A stretch of DNA of 64,000 nt from Planctomycetota bacterium (GCA_020638695.1 JACKIB010000002.1:345987-409986); one strand, 5' to 3'. Shown: positions 1 through 8,644, counted from the stretch's first letter. Notes: generated by a model from the sequence alone, not told the origin. Made by a program: numbers and translations.

Positions 1-1
1 G

Positions 2-490
2 CGGCCGGCGTTCACGGGTTGGGCGGCGCACAAGGACCCGTTCGCGTTCTCGATCGACGGCCAGGACTACCGTGATGACGGGGGCCGGTTCCTCAACGGC
101 ACCCCGAACGTGCCCGCGCTCTACGCCGGCCTCGAGGGCGTGCGGATCATCGCCGAGATCGGGGTGGCCGCGATCCGCGAGAACAGCCGACGCCTGACCG
201 CGAAGATCATCGAGCGGGCGCAGCACCACGGCCTGAAGGTCCGTTCGCCGCTCGACGCCGACCGCCGCTCGGGGCACGTGTCGATCGACGTCCCCGACGG
301 CTACGAAGTGTGCCAGGCGCTGCTCGCCGAGGACATCATCGCCGACTACCGCCCCGCCGCCGGGATCCGCCTGTCGCCGCACTTCTACACCCTGGAGGCG
401 GAGTGCATCGAGGCGGTGGATCGGATCGCCGCGATCCTCGCCGATGGCGAGCACCTGCGCTTCAAGGGCAAGGCCCACCAGCCCGGCTAG
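2..490 (+). CDS. kynU: Kynureninase, C-terminal part (5' end outside window)
   Basis: PLP-dependent hydrolase of tryptophan breakdown, converting kynurenine to anthranilate and alanine. The frame is open from base 2, so the N-terminus and the PLP lysine lie to the left of the window. Visible family features are GWAAHKDPFAF and RFLNGTPNVPALYAG, which match the GHxxPFxF and FxxGTPxxxxL region of kynureninases, and the C-terminal pattern RSGHVSIDV...ADYRPAAGIRLSPHFYT. The next gene is kynurenine formamidase, which supports the call; a related class-V aminotransferase is the alternative. The stop TAG lies inside the CTAG that begins mobile element A, so the element abuts the end of the gene. Confidence 0.8.
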   Translation, partial: RPAFTGWAAHKDPFAFSIDGQDYRDDGGRFLNGTPNVPALYAGLEGVRIIAEIGVAAIRENSRRLTAKIIERAQHHGLKVRSPLDADRRSGHVSIDVPDGYEVCQALLAEDIIADYRPAAGIRLSPHFYTLEAECIEAVDRIAAILADGEHLRFKGKAHQPG

Positions 491-668
491 CCCGGACTAT
501 TCATGAGCAGCGTCGCGAGATCGTGCAAGGTTGTTGCTGGCAAGGAGAACGGCAGGTTCTGCCCGGAGGCGGGGTGCCTCCCCGTCGAGGAGCGGGTTCT
601 GACGTTCGACGAAGCCAGCAGCGAACTTGCGCGATCGCAGCAGCTCGGTCATGAATAGTCCGGGCTAG
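487..668. mobile_element. MITE-like element A, copy 1 (182 bp)
   Basis: The element is bounded by perfect 20-base terminal inverted repeats, CTAGCCCGGACTATTCATGA at the left and its exact complement at the right. The similarity continues inward, imperfectly, for about 54 bases on each arm, so the whole element can fold into one long hairpin with an apical GGAGGC/GCCTCC stem. A second copy lies in inverted orientation at 19414-19597 and differs by two substitutions and a 2-base indel. It is too short for a transposase. The flanking CTAG is shared with element B. I infer a non-autonomous element mobilised in trans; IS630-type transposases are known to favour CTAG targets, but the family here is unproven. 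Confidence 0.8.
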
Positions 669-832
669 GAGTCTGCGCCACAGAATGACAACCCATGAGA
701 TCCGCGCCTTCCAGCACCTGTCACCCCCCGAGAGCCTCGCCGAATCCACCAATTCGCCTGTGTTTTCGGGCGGCGACCTGCGCCGAAATCCACGAACCTC
801 CTGAGTCGCCCCTCTGTGGCGCAGACTCCTAG
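665..832. mobile_element. MITE-like element B (168 bp)
   Basis: Perfect 20-base terminal inverted repeats, CTAGGAGTCTGCGCCACAGA at the left and its complement at the right end, enclose about 128 bp without a credible gene. It starts in the same CTAG that ends element A, and ends three bases before the kynB start codon. Its sequence is unrelated to A apart from the CTAG ends and the general design. No other copy was seen in the window. Confidence 0.72.
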
Positions 833-834
833 CG

Positions 835-1473
835 ATGCGGATCTACGACATCTCGGAACCGATCGCGCCGGACACCGCGGTGTTCCCCGGCGACACACCG
901 TTCTCGGCCGAGTGGGTGATGCGGATCGCCGACGGCGCGTCGTGCAACGTCTCGACCATGCGCATGTCGGTGCACTGCGGCACCCACTCCGACGCACCGC
1001 GGCACTACGACGAGCACGGTGCCGACGTGGCCTCGCTCGACCTGACACCGTACCTCGGCAAGTGTCGGGTCCTCGAAGTCGGGTCGATCGGCGACCCGGC
1101 GGTGGTCGACCCGGCGGAGCTGGGTCCGGAGTCGCTCGGTGGCCACGAACGCGTGCTGCTGCGCACCGCTGCGCGTCACGACCACCGCGTGTTCGATCCC
1201 GGATTCGTCGCGCTCGGCCCCGCCGCTGCCGAAGTCCTGGCGAGCTGTGGGGTGCGACTGATCGGGATCGACACGCCGAGCATGGACCACGCCACCAGCA
1301 AAGAGTTGGCCGCACACCACGTGCTGCGCCGCGCCGGCATTTGCCTGCTGGAGAACCTCGACCTCAGCAGAGTCCCCGCCGGTGACTACGAGCTGATCGC
1401 CTTGCCGCTGAAGATCGTCGGTTCCGACGCCTCGCCGGTGCGCGCGATTCTGCGGGAGTTGCCGAACTCGTGA
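835..1473 (+). CDS. kynB: Kynurenine formamidase (cyclase family)
   Basis: Metal-dependent hydrolase that removes formate from N-formylkynurenine. The 212-residue length is normal for KynB. The signature HCGTHSDAPRHY at residues 47-58 supplies the metal ligands and base of the family (His47, His51, Asp53, His57). It begins MRIYDISEPI, as is usual for the family. No ribosome-binding site is visible because the 5' flank is the end of element B. Without elements A and B the start would lie two bases after the kynU stop, so the pair was probably translationally coupled. The last base of the TCG codon plus the TGA form a GTGA overlap with the next gene. Confidence 0.88.
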   Translation: MRIYDISEPIAPDTAVFPGDTPFSAEWVMRIADGASCNVSTMRMSVHCGTHSDAPRHYDEHGADVASLDLTPYLGKCRVLEVGSIGDPAVVDPAELGPESLGGHERVLLRTAARHDHRVFDPGFVALGPAAAEVLASCGVRLIGIDTPSMDHATSKELAAHHVLRRAGICLLENLDLSRVPAGDYELIALPLKIVGSDASPVRAILRELPNS

Positions 1474-1877
1474 GCCACAAGCGCCCGATCAACCCCACAG
1501 AGCTCGCCGAACCGGTCGGCTTTGCCCACGGCTGGTTGGTGGAGTCCGCCGATCAGCGCACCCTCTACCTCGCCGGCCAGTGCGGCTACGACCGCAGCGG
1601 TGCGGTGCAGAATCCCGGCGATCTGGTCGCTCAGCTGGAACTGGCGCTGGCCAACATCGGGCTGGTGCTGCGCGACGCGGGGATGGAGTTCGAAGACGTG
1701 GTGCAGCTCAACTTCTACGTGCGCAGCCGGGACGACTACGCCCTCGCGCGCCGAGAGTTCGGTCGCGTGTGGCGCACGCACTGCGGCAAGCACTACCCGG
1801 CGATGGCCATGTTCATGGTGTCGTCGCTGTTCGACGTCGCTGCGTTGATCGAGATCCAGGGCATCGCGGCGCGATGA
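1470..1877 (+). CDS. RidA/YjgF/Rid family protein
   Basis: 135 residues, the standard size of the Rid fold. Rid proteins deaminate reactive enamine/imine intermediates; one branch acts as 2-aminomuconate deaminase in tryptophan degradation. Visible features are LYLAGQCGYDRSGAVQNPGDLVAQLELALANI and the C-terminal ALIEIQGIAA that lines the active site. The canonical substrate-binding Arg of the IPxARxxV motif is replaced (HYPAMAMFMV), so the activity may differ from archetypal RidA. The GTG start overlaps the kynB stop by four bases and its own stop overlaps the next start (ATGA), placing it firmly in the kyn operon. Confidence 0.82.
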   Translation: MSHKRPINPTELAEPVGFAHGWLVESADQRTLYLAGQCGYDRSGAVQNPGDLVAQLELALANIGLVLRDAGMEFEDVVQLNFYVRSRDDYALARREFGRVWRTHCGKHYPAMAMFMVSSLFDVAALIEIQGIAAR

Positions 1878-2851
1878 GAGTCGCGCTGTTCGCCAACGAC
1901 GCGTTCGGCAGCTACGTGTTCGACGCGGTGCGCGACGCCCCCTGCGAACTGGTGTGCGCGGTCGGCGAGACCGCCAGCGGCAAGGGACGAGCGATTCGCA
2001 AGCTGCGGGCGCTGCGCCGCCGGCCGAGCCGCCTGTTCGACATGATCCGCGCGCGGTTGTCGCCCGAACCAACCCCGCCGCGCGAACCCTCGCGATCGCC
2101 AGCTGCCGGCTTGCCGCCGGTGCACGAACGCTGCGCTGCATGGGGTATCCCGTTCTTCGAGGACTACCGCCTGGCTCAGCCGGCGTTCGCCGGGGTGCTC
2201 GCCGGATTCGATCTCGACCTGATCCTGGTCACCACGTTCGGCGCGATCCTGCGGCCGCACATCCTGGCGGTACCGCGGCGCGGAACGGTGAACTTCCACT
2301 TCGCCCTGCTACCGAAGTACCGCGGTCTGACTCCGGAGCTCTGCTGTCTGCTCGACGGGGCACGCGAAACCGGAGTCACGGCACACTTCATCGACGAGGG
2401 TGTCGACACCGGGCCGATCATCAAGCAGGCCCGCGTCACGGTCGGTGATCGCGACGATTTCGCCGCGCTCCAGCAGGCGCTCTATCCCACGGGCCGCGCA
2501 CTGGTCGCCGAGGTGCTGGAAGCGTTCGCCGCCGGATCGGTCACTGCCACTCCACAAGACGAGAGCGCCGCGTCGCTGTGTCGCCTGCCATCCGGGTTCC
2601 AGTCGATCTCGACCACGGATACGCCTGGCGCACGCATCCACAATGTCTTGCGCGCCTGCCTGGGCACACGCTTCCCCCCCTATCTCGAACCTGGCCCCGG
2701 CCAGTCGCATCGGACCTACTTGCTCGATGCCGAGTTCGTCCACGGTACCGACGCCGTCGTACCGGACGCACGCCGCGCGATTCGCTGCCGCGACGGCGTG
2801 TTGCTCGCCCGCCGCACTTGGGACCAAGGCGGCGGGCTGGCTACCTACTAG
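1874..2851 (+). CDS. Formyltransferase family protein (Fmt-like)
   Basis: 325 residues with the formyltetrahydrofolate-dependent formyltransferase fold. The catalytic Asn-His-Asp set is recognisable as VNFHFALLPKYRG followed by GVTAHFIDEGVDTGPII. An Arg/Pro-rich insertion at about residues 39-80 is absent from ordinary methionyl-tRNA formyltransferases, and the C-terminus does not resemble the tRNA-binding domain. I therefore do not call it fmt. The ATG overlaps the RidA stop. Its place after kynurenine formamidase suggests handling of formyl groups or sugar-type amine formylation, but the substrate is unknown. Its stop TAG shares the palindrome CTAG with the stop of the convergent lipoprotein gene. 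Confidence 0.75.
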   Translation: MRVALFANDAFGSYVFDAVRDAPCELVCAVGETASGKGRAIRKLRALRRRPSRLFDMIRARLSPEPTPPREPSRSPAAGLPPVHERCAAWGIPFFEDYRLAQPAFAGVLAGFDLDLILVTTFGAILRPHILAVPRRGTVNFHFALLPKYRGLTPELCCLLDGARETGVTAHFIDEGVDTGPIIKQARVTVGDRDDFAALQQALYPTGRALVAEVLEAFAAGSVTATPQDESAASLCRLPSGFQSISTTDTPGARIHNVLRACLGTRFPPYLEPGPGQSHRTYLLDAEFVHGTDAVVPDARRAIRCRDGVLLARRTWDQGGGLATY

Positions 2852-3129
2852 TTGGTGTAGGTGATGTGCGTGGCGGTGAAGCCGAAGATCTTGTTCAGCG
2901 CGCCGACCACCGACGTCCAGTCGGCCGGGCTCGAGTAGGCCGTGTGGATCGTCGCACCGGCCGGGACCTTCGCCCAGGCGGTGGCCTGGTCGTCCGCGGG
3001 GACCGTGAAGCCGAAGATGTTGAACGCCTCGGCATGGACCGAGTGGCGGTTGCCATCGCTTCGGACACCGACACAGCTCGTGCCGACCAACGCGAAGGCG
3101 GCGAGAGCGAGGGAGAGCTTCTTCTTCAT
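2848..3129 (-). CDS. Small lipoprotein of unknown function
   Basis: 93 residues starting MKKKLSLALAAFALVGTSC, a lipoprotein signal peptide with Cys19 as the likely acylated residue. The mature part contains two similar segments, AFNIFGFTVP and ALNKIFGFTATHITYTN, and no known catalytic motif. I chose this ATG, not an upstream in-frame start, because the signal peptide begins exactly here and a TAGGTT hexamer lies 10 bases upstream. It is transcribed toward the kyn operon; the two stop codons coincide at CTAG. Confidence 0.75.
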   Translation of the reverse strand: MKKKLSLALAAFALVGTSCVGVRSDGNRHSVHAEAFNIFGFTVPADDQATAWAKVPAGATIHTAYSSPADWTSVVGALNKIFGFTATHITYTN

Positions 3130-3238
3130 CTTGTTCTGTAACCTATCGAGACGTCTTCTTGTGGATTCGCGTCGGTTTGACACCGACAGGGCTACAACGC
3201 ACAGCGCGGATGCCCCGATCGCAAGCGCTTTCGCGGTT

Positions 3239-5218
3239 TTATGCGTGCGGAAGGCCGTTTGGCGCCTGCTCGGCGTGACCCTTCAGCGCGTAGCGCGCCT
3301 GCTCGTGTGCAGCGGTCGCGCACTGCAAGACCGCCAGCCGATCCTCAGGCAACCCTTCCCGACGCGCCCGTTCCAACAACCGCCGAGGCGACTCGCCGGG
3401 ACGCGTGGCGAGGCCGGCGCGAGCCACGGCACCGAGGTATTTCCGAACTGCCGGGTGCGGCCGCGCGGCGCGGCGCGCCCGATGCCACCAGGAGAACGCG
3501 AGCACGCCAGCCACTAGCACGACCAGCGCGATCCAGAGCGGCCGGCACACCGCTCGACCGAGCATCTGGACCTGCGCGACCAGGGCGTCCCAAGCACGCC
3601 CGTGGCGTTTGGCATCGAAGCCGGTCACCGCGTTCCAGATGCGTTCGAGCAGCTGACTCCCACGCGACCACAGCGAGCTCCCCGCGTCTGCCCGCCGGTC
3701 CTGCACCGGGGTCGGATCGACCGTGCGCCAGAAGCGCCGGGCATCCCACACTTCGACCCATGCGTGTGCGTCACGACTGCGCACCAGGAGCTCGCTCCCG
3801 GATTCGTTCCATTCGTGGACCAGGTAGCCCCCCACCATTCGGCAGGCCACGCCGCGTTGCCGCAGCAGGATCACCGCGAGGGTCGCAAAGTACTCACAGT
3901 GCCCACCGCCTCGCCCCGCGGCGAACTTGGCAAACGTGCCGGCCGCACCCTGCTCGCCAGGCAGGTTGTAGTAGCGCTCGGTCGCCAACACTGCGCAGAC
4001 CGCCCGTTCGATCTGCTCTTGCGTCGCGTCCTTGGTCAGCCGGGCGGCCACCAGGCGTTGCAACGCGGCGACGCCGTCGGGAACCACCGCGGGATCCAGC
4101 CGGCGGTGCTCGCCGAGCAGCCCCGGGCGCACGATCTCGGTCGGCGGCGCATCCGCCGGTTCGAGATCGATCGAGTAGACCCGCAGCTCGGACTCCTTGG
4201 TGATGCTGAAGTTGCCGTCGACCCGCGGCCACGCGGCGACGTCCGAGCACACCCGCTTGGTGCCGAGCGGCATGAACAGGCTGCGGGCGGACGGGTCGAG
4301 CAGACCGACCTCGAGCCGCGTGCGGGTACGGTGTCCCGGGCGGACGAACTCGCGCGTGCTCACCGGGTCCCACGGCTCGTCGAGCTGCCGCGCCAGGGTG
4401 TAGCGGTTGCCCTGCGGGTTGGTCTTGGCCCACCAACCGCGCCGGTGCAAGTTGCTGAAGGTCGCACCGCGCCAGTAGGCCGACACGTCGGAACGCGTTC
4501 CGGCGCGCAGCTTGGCGCGCAACACGATCCGATCGGTCTGCACCGCGGACAGCTGGCGGTCGAGTCGCACTTCCTCGCTGAACCCGACCTCCGCGACCGC
4601 AGCGCTGCGGCCGACGTCGGTTTCGATCAGACCCTCGCGGTCGAAGTCGCGCGGCACGAAGGTGAACGCCAACCCGGTCCACACCAGTGCGACCACGCCC
4701 ATGCGCACGCTGCGCTGCACCAGGCGCCGCAGATCCGGCAGCGACAACTCCCGGCCCGAACCCGCCGCTGTGCTCGCCGCAGCGAGCACCAGCGTGACCA
4801 CCAGCACCATCGCGTAGACGAAGAACACCACCGAGTAGACCACGCCCTGGCAGAAGAACCCGGTGACCAGCGCGATCAGGAACGAGTTGAACAGGATCAG
4901 GTCCGGCCGCCGCTGCCTGGCCAGGTTGTTGAGCACGTGCACCTGGCAGAACGCCGCCAAGATCAACCCGTCCTCCAGCATGAAGCGGATGCCACTCTGC
5001 CGAATGTGCAGGATCAGCAGCGCGAAGATGCCCAACAGCGCGACGTTCCACGCCAAACGGTAGTCCCACCGGTGCTGCACGCGCGCCATCCAGGGCGAGG
5101 CGATCGCCAGCGAGAACAGCGGCACCATCCACGCTGCGCTGACTGCCGCGGTGATCTGCACGAACACCACGTTCAGCACCACGATCCACAGCAGACACGT
5201 GCGCAGCTGTCCGGTCAT
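3239..5218 (-). CDS. TgpA-type membrane transglutaminase-like protein
   Basis: 659 residues. The N-terminal third carries about six membrane helices (residues 10-190, DUF3488 type). A periplasmic transglutaminase-like core follows with Cys441 (GGHCEYFATLA), His485 (DAHAWVEV) and Asp501 (TVDPTP), then another membrane helix near residue 545 and a DUF4129-like tail. TgpA proteins are cysteine-peptidase or transglutaminase-fold enzymes usually encoded with MoxR and DUF58 proteins, as here. The ATG overlaps the DUF58 stop (ATGA), which fixes the start and discards a longer in-frame extension. Confidence 0.88.
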   Translation of the reverse strand: MTGQLRTCLLWIVVLNVVFVQITAAVSAAWMVPLFSLAIASPWMARVQHRWDYRLAWNVALLGIFALLILHIRQSGIRFMLEDGLILAAFCQVHVLNNLARQRRPDLILFNSFLIALVTGFFCQGVVYSVVFFVYAMVLVVTLVLAAASTAAGSGRELSLPDLRRLVQRSVRMGVVALVWTGLAFTFVPRDFDREGLIETDVGRSAAVAEVGFSEEVRLDRQLSAVQTDRIVLRAKLRAGTRSDVSAYWRGATFSNLHRRGWWAKTNPQGNRYTLARQLDEPWDPVSTREFVRPGHRTRTRLEVGLLDPSARSLFMPLGTKRVCSDVAAWPRVDGNFSITKESELRVYSIDLEPADAPPTEIVRPGLLGEHRRLDPAVVPDGVAALQRLVAARLTKDATQEQIERAVCAVLATERYYNLPGEQGAAGTFAKFAAGRGGGHCEYFATLAVILLRQRGVACRMVGGYLVHEWNESGSELLVRSRDAHAWVEVWDARRFWRTVDPTPVQDRRADAGSSLWSRGSQLLERIWNAVTGFDAKRHGRAWDALVAQVQMLGRAVCRPLWIALVVLVAGVLAFSWWHRARRAARPHPAVRKYLGAVARAGLATRPGESPRRLLERARREGLPEDRLAVLQCATAAHEQARYALKGHAEQAPNGLPHA

Positions 5219-6189
5219 CGCGCCACTCCGGCTGGTGTGGCCGCGACCGCGCGCTCGGCGAGCGGCAACCGCAGGACGGAGGGCGAAACCGCCGGTGGCG
5301 GACCGGACTCCCGACCCAGTGGAGTCACTGCAGCCAGGTACTCGAGCAGTTCGGCGAACGCGCGATGCCCGTCTCCGAACGTCGCGCGCAGGTCCTGCGA
5401 ATACACCGACAGCAGCTCGTGGCTCTGTTGGCACTCGAACGCCAGCGCGACCAGAAGCTCCAGCGCGGCCTCCAACCGCGGTCCCGCGTCCCGCAGGTCG
5501 AGTTGCACCTCGATCCCCGGGCCGGAGGTGGCCTCGTGCTCCCGCACCACCAAGTTGCCCCGCCGCGCAGTCGCCTTCCAGTGCACATCGCGCAACGGAT
5601 CGCCGGTGCGGTACTCGCGCAGCCCGGACGGGCCGAGCTCGCCGCCGGCGTCGCTGACCAAGCCGCCGAGCGCCCCACCCCCGCTGCGGCTGCGGTACTC
5701 AGCGAGATCCGCCGGCGCGGGGTGGACGACCAACACCGGCTGGTCGACTTCGAGCGCGCGGCGGAGTTCGAACAGTCCGAACGGGTAGGCCGACACCACC
5801 CGAGCGCGCTCGATCCGATGCAGCCCGCGCGGCAGCGGCGGCACCACGCATTCGACCCGCTGCTCCCCGGCGGGTACCGAACGCGTCCCCAGTCGGTGCA
5901 CGACCCCGTCGATGATCACCTCGAAGCGCAGGTCGTGGCGTGGTCGGCGACCGGCGCGCAGCTGCACTCGTGCCAGGGTGGCGCATCCGGCCGGTCGCGG
6001 GGCGCCCTCCAGCAGCACGCCGCGGACGCCGCTCACGTTGCGCCACGTCCAACGTGCGCCGAGCAGCCCTAGCACGGTGGCGAACGTCAGCAACAGGAAG
6101 AACAGGTTGATGTAGGGCGCGACGAAGTAGGCGCACAGCAGCATGGCGTAGAACACCAGCGCCTTGCTTCCCAACGACGTCGGACGCAT
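5215..6189 (-). CDS. DUF58 domain protein
   Basis: 324 residues. Two N-terminal membrane helices (residues 9-45) precede a soluble region containing the DUF58 hallmark YRTGDPLRDVHWKATARR and RGNLVVREHE. DUF58 proteins contain a vWA-like fold and partner with MoxR ATPases in maturation of envelope or redox proteins. It lies 15 bases downstream of moxR and overlaps tgpA by four bases, so the three genes form one unit. Confidence 0.88.
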   Translation of the reverse strand: MRPTSLGSKALVFYAMLLCAYFVAPYINLFFLLLTFATVLGLLGARWTWRNVSGVRGVLLEGAPRPAGCATLARVQLRAGRRPRHDLRFEVIIDGVVHRLGTRSVPAGEQRVECVVPPLPRGLHRIERARVVSAYPFGLFELRRALEVDQPVLVVHPAPADLAEYRSRSGGGALGGLVSDAGGELGPSGLREYRTGDPLRDVHWKATARRGNLVVREHEATSGPGIEVQLDLRDAGPRLEAALELLVALAFECQQSHELLSVYSQDLRATFGDGHRAFAELLEYLAAVTPLGRESGPPPAVSPSVLRLPLAERAVAATPAGVAR

Positions 6190-6204
6190 CGGTGGCGTAC
6201 TCGG

Positions 6205-7146
6205 TCAGAGCTCGATCGGAGTGTCGGCGAGTATCTGCTCGATCCACGAAGCGCTCGAGCCGCTTCCCTTGACGAACACGCGGTGTGCCAAGACTGCCCG
6301 GGCAGTGTGGATCAGATCGTCCGGCAAGACCGCCGAACGATCGTGCAGCAGGGCGCGCGCTTTGGCGGCCCGCAGCCAACACATCGCGGCGCGCGGGCTC
6401 GCCCCGAGCGCGATCGATTCGTTGCTGCGCGTCGCGTGCACGATGCGGTAGCAATAGTCTGCCACCGGCTCGGACACCGCGATCCCCGCGACCGCACGCA
6501 TCAACTCGAGCAGCTGTTCACGGTCCATGACCGGCTCGACTCGACCGAGCTCGTCCTCGGGGTTGGTGCCGCGGTACAGCGCCAGTTCGAGCTCGCGGGT
6601 CGGGTACGACAACTCGACACACACCAGGAACCGGTCGAGGGCGGCCTCCGGGATCGGGTATGTGCCGTGGAACTCGATGCCGTTGCGGGTCGCCCACACC
6701 AGGAACGGCTCGCCGAGCTGCATGGTGCGCCCTTCGACCGAGGCGGTGCCGTTCTCCATCGCCTCGAGCAGGCATGACAACGTGCGGGGGCTGGTGCGGT
6801 TGATCTCGTCGGCCAGCACGATGTTGGTGAACAACGGCCCCTTGGCGAAGGTGAACGACTCGCGCGAGGGTCGCCACACCGCCGTGCCGACGATGTCCGA
6901 TGGCATCAGGTCGTTGGTGAACTGGATGCGCCGGAAGTCGCACCCGACGCAACGCGCCAAGGTTCGGGCGAGCAGCGTCTTGCCGATCCCCGGAATGCCC
7001 TCGATCAAGGTGTGGCCGCCCGCGACCATCGCGATCAGCAGCGTCTCGATCACCTCGGGCTCGCTGGCCACGACCCGCCGGACGCGGTCGCAAACCGCCT
7101 GACGCAGCGCGGCCACCGGCAGAGTGTGGGTGGAAGTGGAGGTCAT
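6205..7146 (-). CDS. MoxR-family AAA+ ATPase
   Basis: 313 residues. Walker A is GIPGIGKT (residues 50-57) and Walker B is IVLADEINRTSPRT. The C-terminal lid contains ALGASPRAAMCWLRAAKARAL, typical of MoxR. The family acts as a chaperone-like ATPase on vWA-domain partners; DUF58 immediately downstream is the obvious one. I chose the ATG beginning MTSTSTHTLPV; an 86-residue in-frame extension is Arg-rich and unlike any MoxR N-terminus. Confidence 0.9.
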   Translation of the reverse strand: MTSTSTHTLPVAALRQAVCDRVRRVVASEPEVIETLLIAMVAGGHTLIEGIPGIGKTLLARTLARCVGCDFRRIQFTNDLMPSDIVGTAVWRPSRESFTFAKGPLFTNIVLADEINRTSPRTLSCLLEAMENGTASVEGRTMQLGEPFLVWATRNGIEFHGTYPIPEAALDRFLVCVELSYPTRELELALYRGTNPEDELGRVEPVMDREQLLELMRAVAGIAVSEPVADYCYRIVHATRSNESIALGASPRAAMCWLRAAKARALLHDRSAVLPDDLIHTARAVLAHRVFVKGSGSSASWIEQILADTPIEL

Positions 7147-7285
7147 CTCGACGTTCTTCGGCCCGCTTCGGACCGGGGCGCCAGTGCCGCGGCGGCGGTC
7201 CGTTGGCAACGGTCGGTCGGGACCGGATCGAGCAGCCGCCACGGGCACGACTTCGGGGGCTTGCCGCCCTATGGTGGCGCGCACT

Positions 7286-8644
7286 GTGCAGGTCCTCCAC
7301 GTCGCGCACGGCTGCAGCCCCGAGAACACCGGCGGAATCGAGACGTACCTCCGCGCGCTCCTGCCGGCGCAGCGGGCGTCCGGAATCGAGCCGGCGCTGG
7401 TCACCGGCAGCCTGGAGCTGGCCGGGCGACCGACCGTAACCCGGTCGGAAATGGACGGCTGTCCGATGTTCCAGATCCAGCGCGACGACTGGTTCTTCGA
7501 CCACTACGCGCACTCGTACCACCCCGGGGTCTCGCGGCTGTTCCGTGAACTGGTGGCACAGCGACGGCCCGACGTGGTGCACCTGCACCAGTGGGTGCGG
7601 CTGAGCAGCGACATGGTGGCGATCGCGCGGGCACTCGACGTGCCGGTGGTCGTCACGCTGCACGACGTCTACACCTCGTGTCCGCGGGCCTTCCGGTTGC
7701 ACCGCGACGGGAATCCGTGCACACGCCCGCTGTCGGTGGCCAACTGCGCGCCGTGCGTGCCGCGGTTTGGCCACGAGACCGAAGGCGAGGTCGAGGGTGC
7801 GATCGAGCTGTTCGCGCAGCAGTATCGCGCCGAACTGCGCATGGCGGACCGGGTCCTGGTGCCGGTCGGCGCGACCGCCGACTTGCTTTCGGCGACCCTC
7901 GGCGTACCACGGGAACGCTTCACGGTGCTGGAGCTGTGCTATCCACGTCGCTTCGCCGGACGCAGAGGACCGCCCGGCGAGGCTGCCGAGCGCGAACTGC
8001 GATTCGGCTACTGGGGCAGCCTGACGCGACACAAGGGTCCGGGGGTGTTGATCGAAGCGGTGCGGCGGATCGTGGCCGAGCCGGCGGGGACCGTGGGACC
8101 GTTCACCACCCTCTTGTTCGGCGCGATGTCGGACGAAGCATTCGGCGCCGAGCTCCGCCGCGCGGCCGAAGGGCTACCGGTCGCCTTCCACGGGAGATTC
8201 GACCACACCGACGTGCAGCGGGCGGAGCTCGACGTCGGGGTGTTCCCGTCGGTCTGCTTCGAGACGTTCGGGCTGGCGCTGACCGAGTGTTTCGAGCTCG
8301 GCCTCCCGGCGGTGGTCTCCGACCTGGGTGCCCTGCCGGATCGGGTCGGCGACGCCGGCCTCAAGGTCCCCGCCGGCGACAGCGCGGCGCTGGCCGACGC
8401 GATGCTGCGGCTGCTCCGGGATCCGGCGCTCCGGCAGCGGCTGGCCGCGCACATTCCGCCGCTGCCGCCGACCCCGGAGGAGCACGCCGCTGCACTCGCC
8501 GGGGTGTACCGCGACGCTTCGGCGGGTCCCCATCCGCCGGTCGAAGTCGTGCCCGCCGAGGCACGCGCCCAGCTGCTCGTGCGGCAACGCGAATCGCTCG
8601 CCGCTGCGCTCCGCGCCGCGGCCGGGCGGCGCGATCCGCAGTGA
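7286..8644 (+). CDS. Glycosyltransferase family 4 protein
   Basis: 452 residues from GTG, beginning VQVLHVAHGCSPENTGGIETY, the usual GT4 N-terminus. An in-frame ATG 15 bases upstream overlaps the TATGGT hexamer (7270-7275) that looks like the -10 element, so I prefer GTG 7286. It has the GT-B fold: N-terminal acceptor domain with the Cys-rich loop YTSCPRAFRLHRDGNPC, and a C-terminal donor domain with FGYWGSLTRHKGPGVLIEA and the E-x7-E region ETFGLALTECFELGLPAVV. It probably transfers a sugar from a nucleotide donor to a lipid or envelope glycan. No neighbouring glycan genes indicate the acceptor. Confidence 0.85.
   Translation: MQVLHVAHGCSPENTGGIETYLRALLPAQRASGIEPALVTGSLELAGRPTVTRSEMDGCPMFQIQRDDWFFDHYAHSYHPGVSRLFRELVAQRRPDVVHLHQWVRLSSDMVAIARALDVPVVVTLHDVYTSCPRAFRLHRDGNPCTRPLSVANCAPCVPRFGHETEGEVEGAIELFAQQYRAELRMADRVLVPVGATADLLSATLGVPRERFTVLELCYPRRFAGRRGPPGEAAERELRFGYWGSLTRHKGPGVLIEAVRRIVAEPAGTVGPFTTLLFGAMSDEAFGAELRRAAEGLPVAFHGRFDHTDVQRAELDVGVFPSVCFETFGLALTECFELGLPAVVSDLGALPDRVGDAGLKVPAGDSAALADAMLRLLRDPALRQRLAAHIPPLPPTPEEHAAALAGVYRDASAGPHPPVEVVPAEARAQLLVRQRESLAAALRAAAGRRDPQ

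Noticed and set aside
487..752. Shared reading frame inside element A copies
   Set aside because: The Arg/Pro/Ser-rich frame is open in both copies only because the copies are nearly identical; it has no start signal and crosses the element boundary.
1874..2851. Methionyl-tRNA formyltransferase (fmt)
   Set aside because: The catalytic core matches, but the tRNA-binding C-terminal domain is not recognisable, an Arg/Pro-rich insertion is present, and the gene sits in a kynurenine operon without def.
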